64,000 nt of DNA. Origin: Holothuria scabra. Its lineage: Eukaryota > Echinodermata > Holothuroidea > Aspidochirotida > Holothuriidae. Numbering within the stretch: the stretch's first letter is position 1; each line of letters begins with the position of its first letter. The DNA lies in the NCBI GenBank assembly GCA_037179385.1, contig CM074179.1, positions 68,777,806 to 68,841,805 of the forward strand. Reading direction: 5' to 3'. The notes under the pieces were generated by a model that was given only the letters and a program-made list of their open reading frames with translations, had not been told where the DNA came from and ran no database searches. This document shows positions 44,961 to 56,594 of this stretch, piece by piece. The position numbers and the translations under genes were made by a program.

Positions 44961-45186
44961 CAGGGTTAAATTCCATTTGATACCATTTGACCAAAACCAT
45001 TCAGGTTCCAAATGGTTTACACTGTGTTTTTAGACAGTTTCCATTCAAAACCATTTATTACCATTTAAGACCAGTTAGAAAACCAGTTGAGATTACCATT
45101 TGCATTTTTAAGACCAGTTGGTACTATTCATAAACCATTCAAGTACAATGTGTTTTTTCAAATGGTCCGAATGGAATTTAACCCTG
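44961..45186. mobile_element. 226-bp MITE with CAGGGTTAAATTCCATT ends
   Basis: Perfect 17-bp inverted ends, CAGGGTTAAATTCCATT and AATGGAATTTAACCCTG. The interior is a loose repeat of ACCATTT/AAACCATT words. The 8-bp flanks do not form an obvious duplication. Confidence 0.75.
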
Positions 45187-45339
45187 GGCCCACTTGGCTC
45201 TTCCCCCCCCCCCCCCACCATAAAACGCTTTGCATGTGCTATCTTTAGGTCGTACTTAACACGCTGTATAAGAGTGTGTAACCAATATGAGAGGAGTGCC
45301 ATAACCAATTAGTTGACATTTTTTACATTGTATTACACT

Positions 45340-45475
45340 GTAAACTCAAAAGAGTGCACTTAGTAACCCTCTGGAAAATATAAATTCACTCCATCAGAGT
45401 GCAAATTCAATTCACTCCAAGAGGAGTAAAGTTCACTCAAAGAAGGGTGAATATCCACTCTTCCACAACTCAGTG
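45340..45475. repeat. CACTC/GAGTG-rich repeat, left copy
   Basis: Many ATTCACTCC / AGAGTG words at 20-40 bp spacing. A related block in inverse orientation lies at 51095-51210 and a third at 52832-53095. Confidence 0.55.
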
Positions 45476-45499
45476 CATGCGATGATTACTCAATTTCAA

Positions 45500-45945
45500 T
45501 TCAATTTTTCAATTTCATAGAACTTTATTTCAGTCTTTCATATAGAGAAATACATAATGAATTATTTGTATGTACAGGGTACTGAAGAGACTGAGGAGTG
45601 ACAACAAGAAGCTCCAGGGAGCTTGTGTACGTTGACACCCCTTTACAGAGACTTAAATTAACAAAAAACAATTACCACGAAACACATATAAAATACAGAA
45701 AAAAGAAACAAAAAAAAACACACATAAATGGAACAGATAGCAAAGAATTACAATTATTCAAAAGTAGTTGGTGATAAAATGATCTTTTAATCGCTTCTTA
45801 AATGTACTTAACAGTTTACACTCTTGAATATCATTGGGAAACGATTTTCATAATTTGGGACCGTTATACCGAATTCCAAACTGAGAGGATCTAAGTCTAA
45901 AACCAGAATGCAAGGCATTCATACTCGCGAATGGAGGCGGTCGTT
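45500..45945 (-). pseudogene. CR1/Jockey-type LINE 3' end (C-terminus and 3'UTR)
   Basis: The minus strand encodes a typical LINE ORF2 tail, FGIRYNGPKL then (stop) KSFPNDIQECKLLSTFKK and RLKDHFITNYF before its stop near 45770. The tryptophan expected in PKLW is a TGA. The 3' end runs into an AATTGAAATTGAAT-type tail near 45490-45520, as LINE 3' ends often do. Confidence 0.65.
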
Positions 45946-45989
45946 ACCGGTTCTAGTGATATTTATAAAAAGTTGCTTACCTTAGCAAC

Positions 45990-46105
45990 TCCCAGACGGC
46001 AGTAGGTTCCATTTTTAGATTCTTTGGTATGACTCGACCTGGGTATCGAACCCAGGACTTCCGCGTGTTACGGGGATGTTCTACCGTTAGACCAAACACG
46101 TGATT
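45990..46105 (-). repeat. tRNA-derived SINE head fragment (tRNA-Val-like)
   Basis: The minus strand reads GGTCTAACGGTAGAACATC, then GTAACACGCGGAAGTCC and CTGGGTTCGATACCCAG (a perfect T-arm), then the SINE body start ACCAAAGAATCTAAAAATGG. The anticodon arm resembles tRNA-Val(AAC). The 5' and 3' acceptor strands do not pair, so it is not a tRNA gene. Confidence 0.7.
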
Positions 46106-46318
46106 TTTTTTTTATAATATAAGGAGATTTGCGCATTTCAGAAAAATATATCAGTGCTGAAAATTTAAACAGGTGAAACATTAGTGATGGGAGGTGAGGG
46201 AAAAATAAGTGTTTATGATACAAACTCGAGTTTTAGAAAAGTATATGTGAGTGATACGTTTATAATGATGTTCAAATTGACTGAATAAAACAAGTAGTGG
46301 ATGATATTATCTACTAGA

Positions 46319-48180
46319 TCTACACTCTAAAAAATATTGGGCAAATATTTGCCCAACTTTTTACCAACACTGGGTATATATGTGTCCTCCCAACAATTGG
46401 GCAAACTGTTGGGCAAATGGTGTTGGGCAATGCAACTACCCAGTAGTTGGGCACTACTGAATGACCAACTTTTAACCAACACTGGGTATATATGTGTCCT
46501 CCCAACTGTTGGGCAAACTGTTGGGCAAATGGTGTTGGGCAATGCAACTATCCAGTATGGTCAGTGGCGTAGCTAGGATTTTTTCCAGGGCGGGGGGGGG
46601 GGGGGGCAAAGGTATGAAATTTCCCCAAAACGTTTCCCGGTCAATGTGTATGTATTTCATATAAAATATGCAAACTTACAAGTATAACAGCATTACCATG
46701 TCATTTTGTAATATTACCTGCATTTTAATCTTAAAGTAAAACATAGAGCAATCGGAAATAACAAAGTATATTTTTTTGGTAAACAATATCTGGTTTATTT
46801 GTATTTACTATCGCAGGATTTCTCTGAAGGGGAGGGGCATGCAGTATGGTCTAAGGGGAGGGGTGTCCCGAAATTTTTTGACGTTTTTAAGGAGCCTAGA
46901 TGCAAAATGGTGCAAGATTTTCGACTTTGACAGGAACAGTGTTAAAAGTTGAACCGTGGTGGTTCATGAGGATAAAACTGAAATTTTTGTGTCTTGATAT
47001 GCATTTCCTTATGCCATTTATGCTACCCTACGAAGCAAAACTTGTCATTTAATTTGCACACTTTTAGGAGTCAAAATAAAAGAGCATTGATCGGTATTTG
47101 TGGTTTTCTTGGCCACAAAATGTTATTTTGTCATAAAGATTATCTAAGCGAAGCGCCACCATTGGTTGGCGCTGAGCGTAAAGAAAATTTCGAAAAATCA
47201 GACCCCTCAGATGGACAAAATAGCGTATTTATGCTTGTAAAGAGAATCTAAACATGTAGTCTTTTTTATCGATGCCACCAGTGCGAAACAGAGTCTACCT
47301 CTTAAAGTAAAATTGGAATTTGACAGAATTTGCCCAGGTCTATTTGTAGGAATTAAAAAAAAAATGGCATCACTGAAAGACCTTGCAGGGACAATATTTC
47401 CCCTTTGAAAATTTTTGAAAAATTGGGCGTCCTTATAAGCAATCTGGTGCTATCTTTTGAAGTAAAATCTGTGTTAATAAATTTAGACTACGTATTTTTA
47501 AGAACAAAGAAATAAATGGCATCTGTGAGGGGGGCATGGCCCAACGGTCTCCCCTTCGCACGTCCCCCCTGCCCCCCTGCCCCCCCCCCCGCCCCAGTAG
47601 CTACGCCACTGAGTATGGTGGGTGCTTGTTTGGATTTCAATAATTTCAATATAATCTGATATATAATTACAAAGTACCCTAACACATACACCGTTTTTCC
47701 TCCAAGAGTGCTTGGGGGCACCAGCGACGATGCACTTGGTCGGTAAACAGTGAAGTGTGTAGTGTAAAGTATCAAACTCAATCGTGAATTTTGTATTTCT
47801 TCTCCCATTGATTATGTAGCAATGAAAACTTCTTTTTTCTATGCGACCATTGCTCTTAAAGTACTTTCGTCCAGATTTTTACTGCTATTCTACCGTTAGC
47901 TTACATGTATTTGAGGTCCTGCGCATGAACCACATTTGACAATAATATCAACTGAAACACATCAACTGATCTTTAACTAATCATCTGATTGGTCAATTAC
48001 ATATTACCCAACTGTTGGGTACTTTAAAACTTGCCCAACACCTTTTACCAACACCTGGATTTTGCCCAACCTTAATTTGCCCAACAATATGGGTACCCAT
48101 TTGTTGGGCAATAATTTGCCCATGTTGGGCATTTTGTATTTTTCCCAACACTTTTTGCCCAACAGTTTTTAGAGTGTAGA
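46319..48180. mobile_element. TTGGGCAAA-rich TIR element, interrupted by a hAT
   Basis: Perfect 15-bp inverted ends TCTACACTCTAAAAA and TTTTTAGAGTGTAGA. Both subterminal regions are packed with TTGGGCAAA/TTTGCCCAA words. A 112-bp unit is repeated at the left (46371 and 46483). Removing the nested hAT (46562-47611) and one duplication leaves about 804 bp with no gene. Confidence 0.75.
46562..47611. mobile_element. hAT-type non-autonomous element, 1,050 bp
   Basis: The inverted ends share 14 bases, CAGTGGCGTAGCTA. Flanks are identical 8-mers AGTATGGT (46554-46561 and 47612-47619). It has G- and C-runs just inside the ends, a palindromic module GCGCCACCATTGGTTGGCGC at 47153-47172, and no transposase. 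Confidence 0.9.
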
Positions 48181-48714
48181 AAATAGACGTGTTTAGATTG
48201 CAGAATAATGATTTTATTAGTAATTTCCGGCCGTAGCCAAAACTGTTAGAATTTCATGCATATTATTGGAAGTTCAAAATATCAAAATTTCCTCACGAAT
48301 GACAATTTCAGTATTTTTTAACTTCCTTAGAGTTCTCAGTATTGTTCGATAGCAGTGCATTTTGAACAAAATAAAATATAACTTTATAGTTTGTCGCTCT
48401 TGTTACAGTTATAAGTTGCTTCGTTATGAAAAGAATTCCCCGTTCAATGTTTTTCTTAAAACAACGCATAAACTTTGATGTCAACAGGTTGCTCGGATGT
48501 TTTGAACTGTAAGAAAAGAAGGGTAACGACCATGTCATAAAGAACGGCAGTTTACAAAAACTATAGAAAGGGTTTATGAGAACCCCATACAGTCGTTCCA
48601 AGAACCATGTGATTGAAATATCCCTCAAGTAATATGCCTCGACGTGTAATGAAACCAGAGACATCCTTAAATAAATTATCTGCTTTCATGGTTAACTCCT
48701 TTTAATTTACCAAC
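48181..48714. other. Unassigned sequence
   Basis: No recognised gene or repeat between the TIR element and the LINE. The minus-strand open frame 48308-48664 is unrecognised. Confidence 0.3.
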
Positions 48715-48715
48715 A

Positions 48716-49576
48716 TTACAAAGTAACAAAACCAACAAGGTACAGATTGAAAATACTGTAACAAGTCCATAAAGCGACTGCTATACTTCGCATTCGCTCG
48801 TAAAAAGGTATTGCTATGTGGTCCCGATGTCGACAGGGGTAGGAATATGTGCCAGTACGCAATTCAAAGTAAGTTTTAAATATTGACGGGAGTGAGTCAC
48901 TTAACCAGTTGAAAATGAAAATACCAGTATAATAACGATTAATATCATAAATATTAAGGATATTGAGATTGGCAAAGAGAGGTTTTGTATATTGCAGATG
49001 GACTTCATTACAAATGTGGCGCAGAGCTCGCTTTTGAAGAATGAAAAGAGGTTGAATTCTAGAAATATATGTGCTACCCCAGATGACATTACAATAAGTA
49101 AAGTACGGAAGGATAAGGGTATTATACAAGGTAACCATGATTCTGCGAGGTAACAGTCCTCGAAGCCCATTTAAAACCCCAACACCTCGTGAGACTTTCA
49201 TACATTTGAGATTGGCAAAGAGAGGTTTTGTATATTGCAGATGGACTTCATTACAAATGTGGCGCAGAGCTCGCTTTTGAAGAATGAAAAGAGGTTGAAT
49301 TCTAGAAATATATGTGCTACCCTGCTATATGTGCTACCATGCTGGATGTGATTTTTCCATGTGAGATTCTTATCAATAAAACCTGCGAGAAATTTGGTAG
49401 CATCACAAAAAATAACTTTAACACCACAAAGGTGGACACAGTCTATGTCTTCACTGAGATACTTGGATGGTGAACGGAATACAATAGCAGTAGTCTTCTT
49501 TACATTGAGTAATAATTTGTTTGCATAAAACCAGTTTTGTATATAGACAAAATCATTTTGAATATTACGTATCAGA
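48716..49576 (-). pseudogene. CR1/Jockey-type LINE ORF2, 3' part (downstream of the nested hAT)
   Basis: Continues the frame broken at 50609. The minus strand reads NIQNDFVYIQNWFYANKLLL, NVKKTTAIVFRSPSKYLSED and LTWKNHIQ, then the post-RT block RRIMVTLYNTLILPYFTYCN and LFILQKRALRHICNE. A 118-bp segment (48963-49080) is repeated at 49206-49323, which breaks the reading frame. Confidence 0.8.
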
Positions 49577-50600
49577 CATGGGCGTCTGCAGAAATTTTAG
49601 AAAGGGGGGGGCAAGATCATTCATGGATTATTGAATTGTGTACACTATCTAAGCGGAGCGCCACCATCAGTTGGCGCGGAGTGGACAAGAAACTTTTGGG
49701 CCTTACAAACCCTCCAGATGGCCAGAAACGACACTTGGCGAGTGTTCTATGCTGCATGTACCCAGCCCTGAAACAGGAATTTCATGTCTGTAACTTTTAG
49801 ATTTTTAGAATTTTTAATGTAAAAAATTGTTGAAGGGAAAATAATGGATGATTGAATTGTGTACACTATCTAGGCGAAGCGCCACCATCAGTTGGCACGG
49901 AGCGTACAAGAAAATTTTGGGCCTTACTAACCCTCCAGATGGCCGGAAACGACACCTGGCGAGTGTTCTAAGCTGCATGTACCCAGCCCTGAAACAGGAA
50001 TTTTTTTTTTTTAGATTTTTAGAATTTTCAATGTAAAAAATTGTTGAAGGGAATCTGCCTTTCGGTCACGGCCTCGCACGCCTACGCACGATAAAACTTA
50101 CAACTGTCAAACAGCCTATATAGGCCTATGTCCGTTACCTAATTATGAACCATGCATACAACTCCTCCCCCCCCCCCCCCCATATTCACCTTGTACATCC
50201 AAGTTACACCCGCGCGTCACCACTTGAGATCAGCACGGGACCAAACCAAGACGGGCCAACGCATTCATCAATGGTCGGATGCCATATGCACACTTCACAG
50301 CTGACAACTAGGTTAGTACAATTTTGGCGCAGTTTTTACGATTACAAATTTCCAATAGATACCACGAATGATGGTCCCAAATTACGATTTCACTATTCAG
50401 CATACTGCACCATCTTCTCTTTTGCTATTCGTGGTCAAATGTCCGCATATTTCACGAGTAAAAACTGACGTTGTGAGTGAAGGTATTTTGATGATTTATT
50501 TTTAATTTTTTTTATTTTAATTTTTAATTTTTTTCACAAGTTTGATTTTCCAGGGGTAGGCAAGTGCCCCCCTTGCCCCCCCCCCTTGCGGACGCCTATG
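49577..50600. mobile_element. hAT-type non-autonomous element (1,024 bp) nested in the LINE
   Basis: The ends CATGGGCGTCTGCA and TGCGGACGCCTATG are inverted at 12 of 14 positions. Flanks are identical 8-mers GTATCAGA (49569-49576, 50601-50608), and the LINE frame resumes across the gap. An internal block of about 221 bp is tandemly repeated from about 49618 (second unit from about 49839). Each unit carries GCGCCACCATCAGTTGGC. Confidence 0.9.
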
Positions 50601-50608
50601 GTATCAGA

Positions 50609-51085
50609 TCTTTAATATCATAGCTAGAATGAAAGAGGCTTGTATCGTCAGCATATGAGGTTATACTGAAAGTATCACTGGCTGTATGAAGGTCGTTGAC
50701 ATAAATAATAAAAAGCAATGGCCCTAATATAGATCCTTAAGGGACACCATATGTAATTGACTTTAATACCGATTTAATGTTATTAATAACCACAAACTGA
50801 CGACGATCAGCCAGGTAGCTTCTAAACCAGTCCAGGACATTACCACGGACGCCGTAGTACTCAAGCTTATTAAGTAAAATATCATGGTCAAGAGTATCAA
50901 ATGCCTTCGAAAGAACAAGAAATATGCCAGAAGCAAAATGATTCTTTTCGAAGGCTTCCATTACTTTATTGGTAAAGTGTAAAATAGCATGTACAGTGGA
51001 ATGGCCAGGACGAAAACCAAATTGATAGTCGTAAATTAATTTACGTTTCTCAAGATAAGAATATAATCTTGAGAACCTAAGTTTA
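50609..51085 (-). pseudogene. CR1/Jockey-type LINE ORF2, reverse-transcriptase core
   Basis: The minus strand encodes the RT core in order: QFGFRPGHST, the motif-A region GIFLVLSKAFDTLDHDIL, YGVRGNVLDWFRSYLADRRQ, [16 protein letters not shown] and the YADD box (SYADDTSLF). Motif A reads FLVLSKAFD where the family has an aspartate in place of that valine, and the expected glutamine after GVP is a TAA. Both lesions make this copy inactive. Confidence 0.85.
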
Positions 51086-51094
51086 TTTCCCCTT

Positions 51095-51210
51095 TCTCAA
51101 GAGTGATCACTCTGGGCACTCCATCAAGAGAAAAGCTCCGCTCTTTTGGAGTGAATTTCACTCTTCGTGGTGTGAATTGACACCCTAATGGAGTAATTTC
51201 GCACGTTTCT
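51095..51210. repeat. CACTC/GAGTG-rich repeat, right copy
   Basis: TTTTGGAGTGAATTTCACTC and neighbouring GAGTG/CACTC words resemble the inverse of 45340-45475. The two blocks bracket 5.6 kb of LINE and MITE sequence. Confidence 0.5.
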
Positions 51211-52034
51211 TTCTGTCAGACTAAGTTCATCCTTTTGATATTAGAGTACATGTATCTGTAAGTCTATGTGGAGAATCCCTAGTACTGTTACAGTAGTAGA
51301 CTACTATAGCACATGTTTATTACAACCAGTCGTACCAGCTTGAATTTCAATACCAGTAGCCTACATGTTATTTATTGAGTTAAAAGTTCGCACGCATGGT
51401 TTATTAGGGTGTACAGTGCTTCAAGAGCAGGCAGTAGAGATATCTTTAAATGTATGCTGGCTCTCAAAGTCTGATCACTGTCCTTCAAAATTTTGAAAAC
51501 GTCATTTAGGTAGTTCAGCGAGTGGCGTTACTATTAAACGATATGATAAAAAGGGATCCTGGTTTATTCAATTATTTCTGTCGGCAAATTTGATATGGCC
51601 GCCGTAAACCCTTGGATGATAGTTTGATCACGTTCACATTTGGTTGAAAGACATACATTTGTAACGACAAAATGGATTTGTTTTAACCTCGAAATAAGAC
51701 ACTCCCTTTTCAATCAAAGAGCTATTCTGTTATTCTCACTTTGCCATGATGCATTGGACCAATGTAAAATCTTCCAAATATGTGAATACATTCAAATTTC
51801 AACCAAGTCACCAAAATTCTACGCTACATCTCTTTGGATCATTTATCGCCACCTTTACCCTACCGTTACTTTCAAGACTTACATCTTACCAGCTGCAGTT
51901 TAGGCTTACTATTCAGTAATGTGACCATACCAACAAGTCCCAGTCCTGCGCCATAAGATCAACGTATTGCATAGTAAAACTAATGATATTTTGCGACACG
52001 TCTTTTTTATATCGCACATACTTATATAGGCATC
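51211..52034. other. Unassigned sequence
   Basis: The open frame 51640-51903 is unrecognised. No repeat was identified. Confidence 0.3.
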
Positions 52035-52150
52035 CTTAATTACTAGGGAAAGCAAATTAGCTAGTGAGCAGCAACTGAAGAAAACGGCACTGAAAGGCTC
52101 GACTTACACACCTCACAATTGGTTCAAAGCTGAGCCGCAAAACCTCACTC
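52035..52150 (+). repeat. Decayed SINE tail, plus orientation
   Basis: ACTAGGGAAAGCAAATTAGC, TGAGCAGCAACTGAAGAAAA, GGCTCGACTTACAC and AATTGGTTCAAAGCTGAGCCG track the SINE tail of 56500-56594 with many changes. Confidence 0.5.
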
Positions 52151-52831
52151 ATCTGAACAACTAAGTAACCAGCTAACTAACTCACTCACTCACAAACTAA
52201 CGAAATAACACGGTCAATTCCGATGATGTCTGGAGAGTCAACCACAGTATTTAATATTGATGTGGAATTCTAGTTCTGTATCCAAAAACATTTGAAACAA
52301 AACAATGTAGCGTAAATGAGAAAGAAATCACTAAAAGAACTTTTACATTTACACTGCACTGCTTTGTCTGTTGTCAACTGTGCACCGTTAATTCTCCAGA
52401 TCATATCCCCACAAATGAATACCGTTTTTAATTATTACTATTATTGTTATTATTTATCGTAATGTCAACTAAACATCACAATTGAAATTAACGCCATTGA
52501 GCCTTTCTTGTTCCAATCCATAGCAGTTGATGAGTTCGAAGTATATATCTACGCATGTGTGAGTGACGTTCAGGTAACAACACATCTCAACGCTGTGCAG
52601 GTCGCGCGTAACACATTGTATGTTCCATCCATCAGCTTAAGATTACGACAGTGTTACACGCTGACCTTTGACCTATTGGGCAATTATACTGCTTCATGAG
52701 GAAGCTTCAAACCGGTCTAAGGCGTCTGTTTCTGATTTTACCTCATACAAACATAAATTTTGATATGGCCATGTCAATCCATATATAACTTGAATGGTTA
52801 TGTCAGATAAATATACTTTTGCATATACCCT
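52151..52831. other. Unassigned sequence
   Basis: The frame at 52508-52699 is open but has no recognised domain. Confidence 0.3.
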
Positions 52832-53095
52832 CTAAAAATAGAGAAACTCCGACTCGTTGGAAGAGTGACGGGTGTAGAGTTCACACCAAAATAGCGGAAG
52901 TTCATTCCAAGAAGAGTAAAATCCACCCCAAAAGAGAAAATTTTCACTCTTGATGGATGCCGGCATGCAGGGACCACTCTAAAAAGAGTGACTGTCTGGA
53001 GGCACTCGAATTTTTTACTCTTCTGAGAGTAGATGTCACTATTCTTGGAGTGAATTATCACTAATAGAGTAAAAATTCACCCTTTAATTAACTAT
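52832..53095. repeat. CACTC/GAGTG-rich element, third copy
   Basis: Dense AGAGTG, TTCACTC and GAGTAAAA words in both orientations, including CACTCTAAAAAGAGTG near 52976. The organisation is palindrome-like and related to 45340-45475 and 51095-51210. Confidence 0.5.
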
Positions 53096-53725
53096 ATTAG
53101 AGAGTGACCTAGTTCGAACTTTTGTTTTCACGGGGTATGGCCACTGAAAGTTTTACCAGATATAAATTAATAAAACATCTTGCCAGATATATAAAGTTTG
53201 ATATTTTTGTCATGCATATATCATGTCAGATATACACATACTAAGTTTAATATGGCCGTATGAAGATATTACACCAGATATACCTACAAGGTTTATATGC
53301 ATGGCCAAATCAATTCAGTTATAAATTATACTTCAAGCTTATTACCATGCCAAATATACAAATACAGTTTCTTGAAGGCCAATATTGATATCAATTTTTT
53401 TAAATTTGCTCCTTGTCATGCACTAAAGCCTGTTGGGAAGCTGCTTAAACGAGAGCTTACCAACTACTCAACTTTACCTATGCCTGTTCCTTCCGATGAC
53501 GTACAAAATGTCGAAAATAATTTTAAGAATAGAAAATTGTTGTTTCAAATGGAAGACCTCAAGCAATACGAATTAGATTTATTTTAGTAACGGAACTTCT
53601 TTGGTTTGCATTACTTTTGGATGACGCAATATAACATTCCAAAGACGCTGCATTACCAGGTTTACACTGATCAAAATAGGTTAACAAAGAAACATTCAAA
53701 TTACAAAATATTACATGCCGACTTG
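53096..53725. other. Unassigned sequence with GATATA words
   Basis: CCAGATATA / CAGATATAC phrases recur between 53155 and 53345. The frame 53297-53587 (ending NRKLLFQMEDLKQYELDLF) is unrecognised, possibly a transposon-protein scrap. Confidence 0.3.
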
Positions 53726-53893
53726 CAGTGTTATACTCGAGTCCGAAGAGTCCAAGTCACGAGCCCGGCAATTTTCAACTTTCAAGGACTCGAGGAGCCG
53801 GACTCGAGACCCTGTACTTTCTAAATGGGGGAAAAATCATCCTCCTTGGCCGAGTCCTCAAAATTCTGAAATCCGGACTCTATTACAGCCCTG
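53726..53893. mobile_element. Short hAT-like MITE with GAGTCCGGA-type ends (168 bp)
   Basis: The left end CAGTGTTATACTCGAGTCCG and right end CGGACTCTATTACAGCCCTG are imperfect inverses, and GAGTCC/GGACTC words fill the interior. Flanking 8-mers match at four positions only. Confidence 0.55.
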
Positions 53894-56385
53894 CCTGTAT
53901 GCATTGAAAAGATGCATGTAAGCTTAATTTTAGCAAATACAAGAATAGATTTTTAAGCACCACTAGTTATGCAAACTACATGAATACTGAAGTCAACCTC
54001 AGATAAAACTAAAATTTCGAATATGCTACCTTACCAGTCCACCATCAAGTTGCCTTTTATATAAATAAATTAACGTTCCACGCACATATGGATCTCAGTG
54101 CAATAACAAAGCACGGGACCTTAGAAGATACCCAGCTGAAAGCATGAATCACATGTTGACACGTGATTGCAAAATGCATGCAAATGAAAGGGTTATTTAA
54201 GCATTCACTACGGTAGTTGATACAAAACGTGTAGACTTTCATTAAACTTGGGAAAGCTGACAATGGAACTCTGATCAAAATTAACCCCTTTCTTTTAATA
54301 TTGAAGGATATTTCAGTTACAAGTGTTATTTGTGAACTACGACCTACACATTCCACGTTGAAAAGGAATATCGTGTACATTACGCTTAGAAATTAATATA
54401 TTTGGGATAAAACGTAAACAATACCGTATTGCGTACTCTGTTACATAGTTACAACTTGCTCTCTTACTGACCGTTAAGACTTACTTCGTATTACACGTCG
54501 TCGTATGTACAAGTTGACCTTGTCCTCTATCAGAAATTCCACTGTTTCATTATGTCAACCTGGCACTGGCGTACCGGGGATTTATTTCGTGGGGCTGTCA
54601 CATTTCATGTTTTTTTTTTCTTCTATCGGGCAGTTTTTCTTATATTACTGAATGAGCATGTGATCATGATGCAACTTACATAGCTGTCAACCTTTGGAGA
54701 CTATTGAGAACTTGCTGACCCAATCCGTCTATAGACCTTGTACGTGCATTGACGACGTACTGACGTCATCTTTTAAGCAGAACAATGGAAAACGTTGCCA
54801 CAAGAATTAGAATTCGTCCTGAACCTGTAGCAGAATATGCGCGTATTCGACTGGTTGACAAACTTTTCAGCTGTCTGCATTTGTTTGTGTTGGTCTGTTT
54901 TGCCCCAAAGGAGGGCGTACTTTTTGCTCTGTGACATCATATGCACAAGGTCTAGAGTCGCCATTGAGGGCTAATTCACTCTTACTGAACGTGCATGGTC
55001 CCTCGCGGTAATTAAACACCTATTTGAGTCGGACATCTCTCTCTTGATGCAGAGTGTAGATCCCTTACCCATTCCAGTATCAAGTTGTCAATATTCCGTG
55101 TGCTCTAGACCGTATATTGACGGTGCACCATATAGAAGCTTTCTATCGTCTCTGACGTACTAAATCTGTTATGCTAGTATTCTATTTGTCTACCATTTGA
55201 TAAAAAGGACTGAGTACCAGTAAAAAGTATAAAACAGACGCATGATTTGGTTGTTCCGCGATATCCATGCATGTTGTACATTGCTAACCAATTTGTTCTC
55301 CACCAACAGTTTTTTAATCGCTACTCTCAACGTCCTCCGTGAGCTTCCCTGGTATTAATGTAAGTTTACTGGTATATGACTTAAAGGGGTAATAAGAATT
55401 CCATTCACGCCACGTTTGTTCATTGACTACTGTAAATTTGACCAAAAAAATATCACGGTCTAGCGTAGTTGTGATCGGTTAAAGTGTATTTGTAGACGAG
55501 ACTGTGTGGGATTTTTTTACCCGACAACTTATCAGAGATTTTCATTCAACAGCAAAATGCAAGGTTGAAGTTTCTTCTAAACATGCGTTAGCTGTAGTTG
55601 GATGAAAATCTCTTAAAAAGGGGGAAGGGAAATGAGGTGCTAGAACATGAGTTAAACATCCTCCATCAAATCTCTGATTGTCGATTCAAAGCGTTGACCA
55701 TTTTCCTTCGGCATTCGCTAAGAACTTTTGTCTCCCGCAGAGACTTGATTGCCGAATTTGATTAACTTCCATCTGTGCTAATAGCCCATTTTAATACAGC
55801 CCGGCACCGGTCGCAAAGTCCTGCTGCCTAAGATAGTTGAAATTTCCTTAAATTGAACATATATAGAGCCATTTCTTCCGTTGTTTCAAAGAAAGCTTAA
55901 AACAATTCACCTTCTTGGGTTCCGTCCAATATACATTTAGTTTATTCAGAAAGTTATTCACCTAGCCTGTTAAACGAATGGATTGTTGTTAATTGTAGTT
56001 ATACTCTAATTCACCTCTTTCTCTTTTGGTAGAACTACTTGGCTTTTAATCTGTTGCATCGACTGTCACCTTACAAGTTTTTTTGCTTTGCTCATTTTTT
56101 TTTTTTTTAATGGATAGGCCTCAACCTATTTTCTTTGTATTTAGATCAGGAGTTTGGGCAACCTAGAAATGAATAGGCCCTATCTCTCCTGGACTTTATT
56201 TTTTTTTTATCTAGCAATAAATTTCCATACACATCCTGAAATATGCTTAGTGAAGGCCTATGCGCACGGTGCGTGCTGTTTTCGATAGGTTCACGTTCGG
56301 GCCCCATCCCGGCAATAAAACAGGCTATACACGCCTGCATGGCGATATACATGTCATACATGCAGGAGCACGCAGCCAGGAATTT
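53894..56385. other. Unassigned 2.5-kb region
   Basis: A hAT-end-like scrap (GGCACTGGCGTACCGGGG) occurs near 54561. No gene, paired TIRs or SINE were recognised otherwise. Confidence 0.3.
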
Positions 56386-56389
56386 GTAG

Positions 56390-56594
56390 GATCGGCAAAT
56401 CTTTTTAGTTTGGTCTCAACATCTTTTGCTGGGGGTCTTGGATGCGCAGGTCGATTCATACCAAAGACTCTCAAAAAAGGAACCCACTGCCGTTGTGCGT
56501 GATGCTCAGCGTAAGCAACGGAGTAGGGAAAACAAGCCAGTGAGCCACAACTGGAAAAAAGGCCGTGGCCGGATCGACTTGAACCAATAGGTAG
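56390..56594 (+). repeat. tRNA-derived SINE, target of the BEL/Pao insertion
   Basis: Family modules in order: CAGGTCGATTCATACCAAAG, AGGAACCCACTGCCGTTGTG, CGGAGTAGGGAAAACAAGCC, AGTGAGCCACAACTGG, GGATCGACTTGAACCAATAG. The tail module that should follow (GGTTGGAAACTGG) is replaced by the BEL LTR at 56595. Confidence 0.75.

Noticed and set aside
46020..46104. Apparent tRNA-Val gene on the minus strand
   Set aside because: The A box, anticodon arm and T-arm look good, but the acceptor stem does not pair and the sequence continues into the shared SINE body.
46320..46576. Overlapping open frames rich in LGKLLGKW or CPTVCP
   Set aside because: They come from the TTGGGCAAA repeats of a TIR element.
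47488..47808. Glycine-rich minus-strand open frame (GAGGGAGGQGG)
   Set aside because: It is the translated C-run near the right end of the hAT element and not a gene.
53297..53587. Plus-strand open frame ending NRKLLFQMEDLKQYELDLF
   Set aside because: The composition is plausible for a transposon-protein scrap, but no motif could be named and no splice sites support it.
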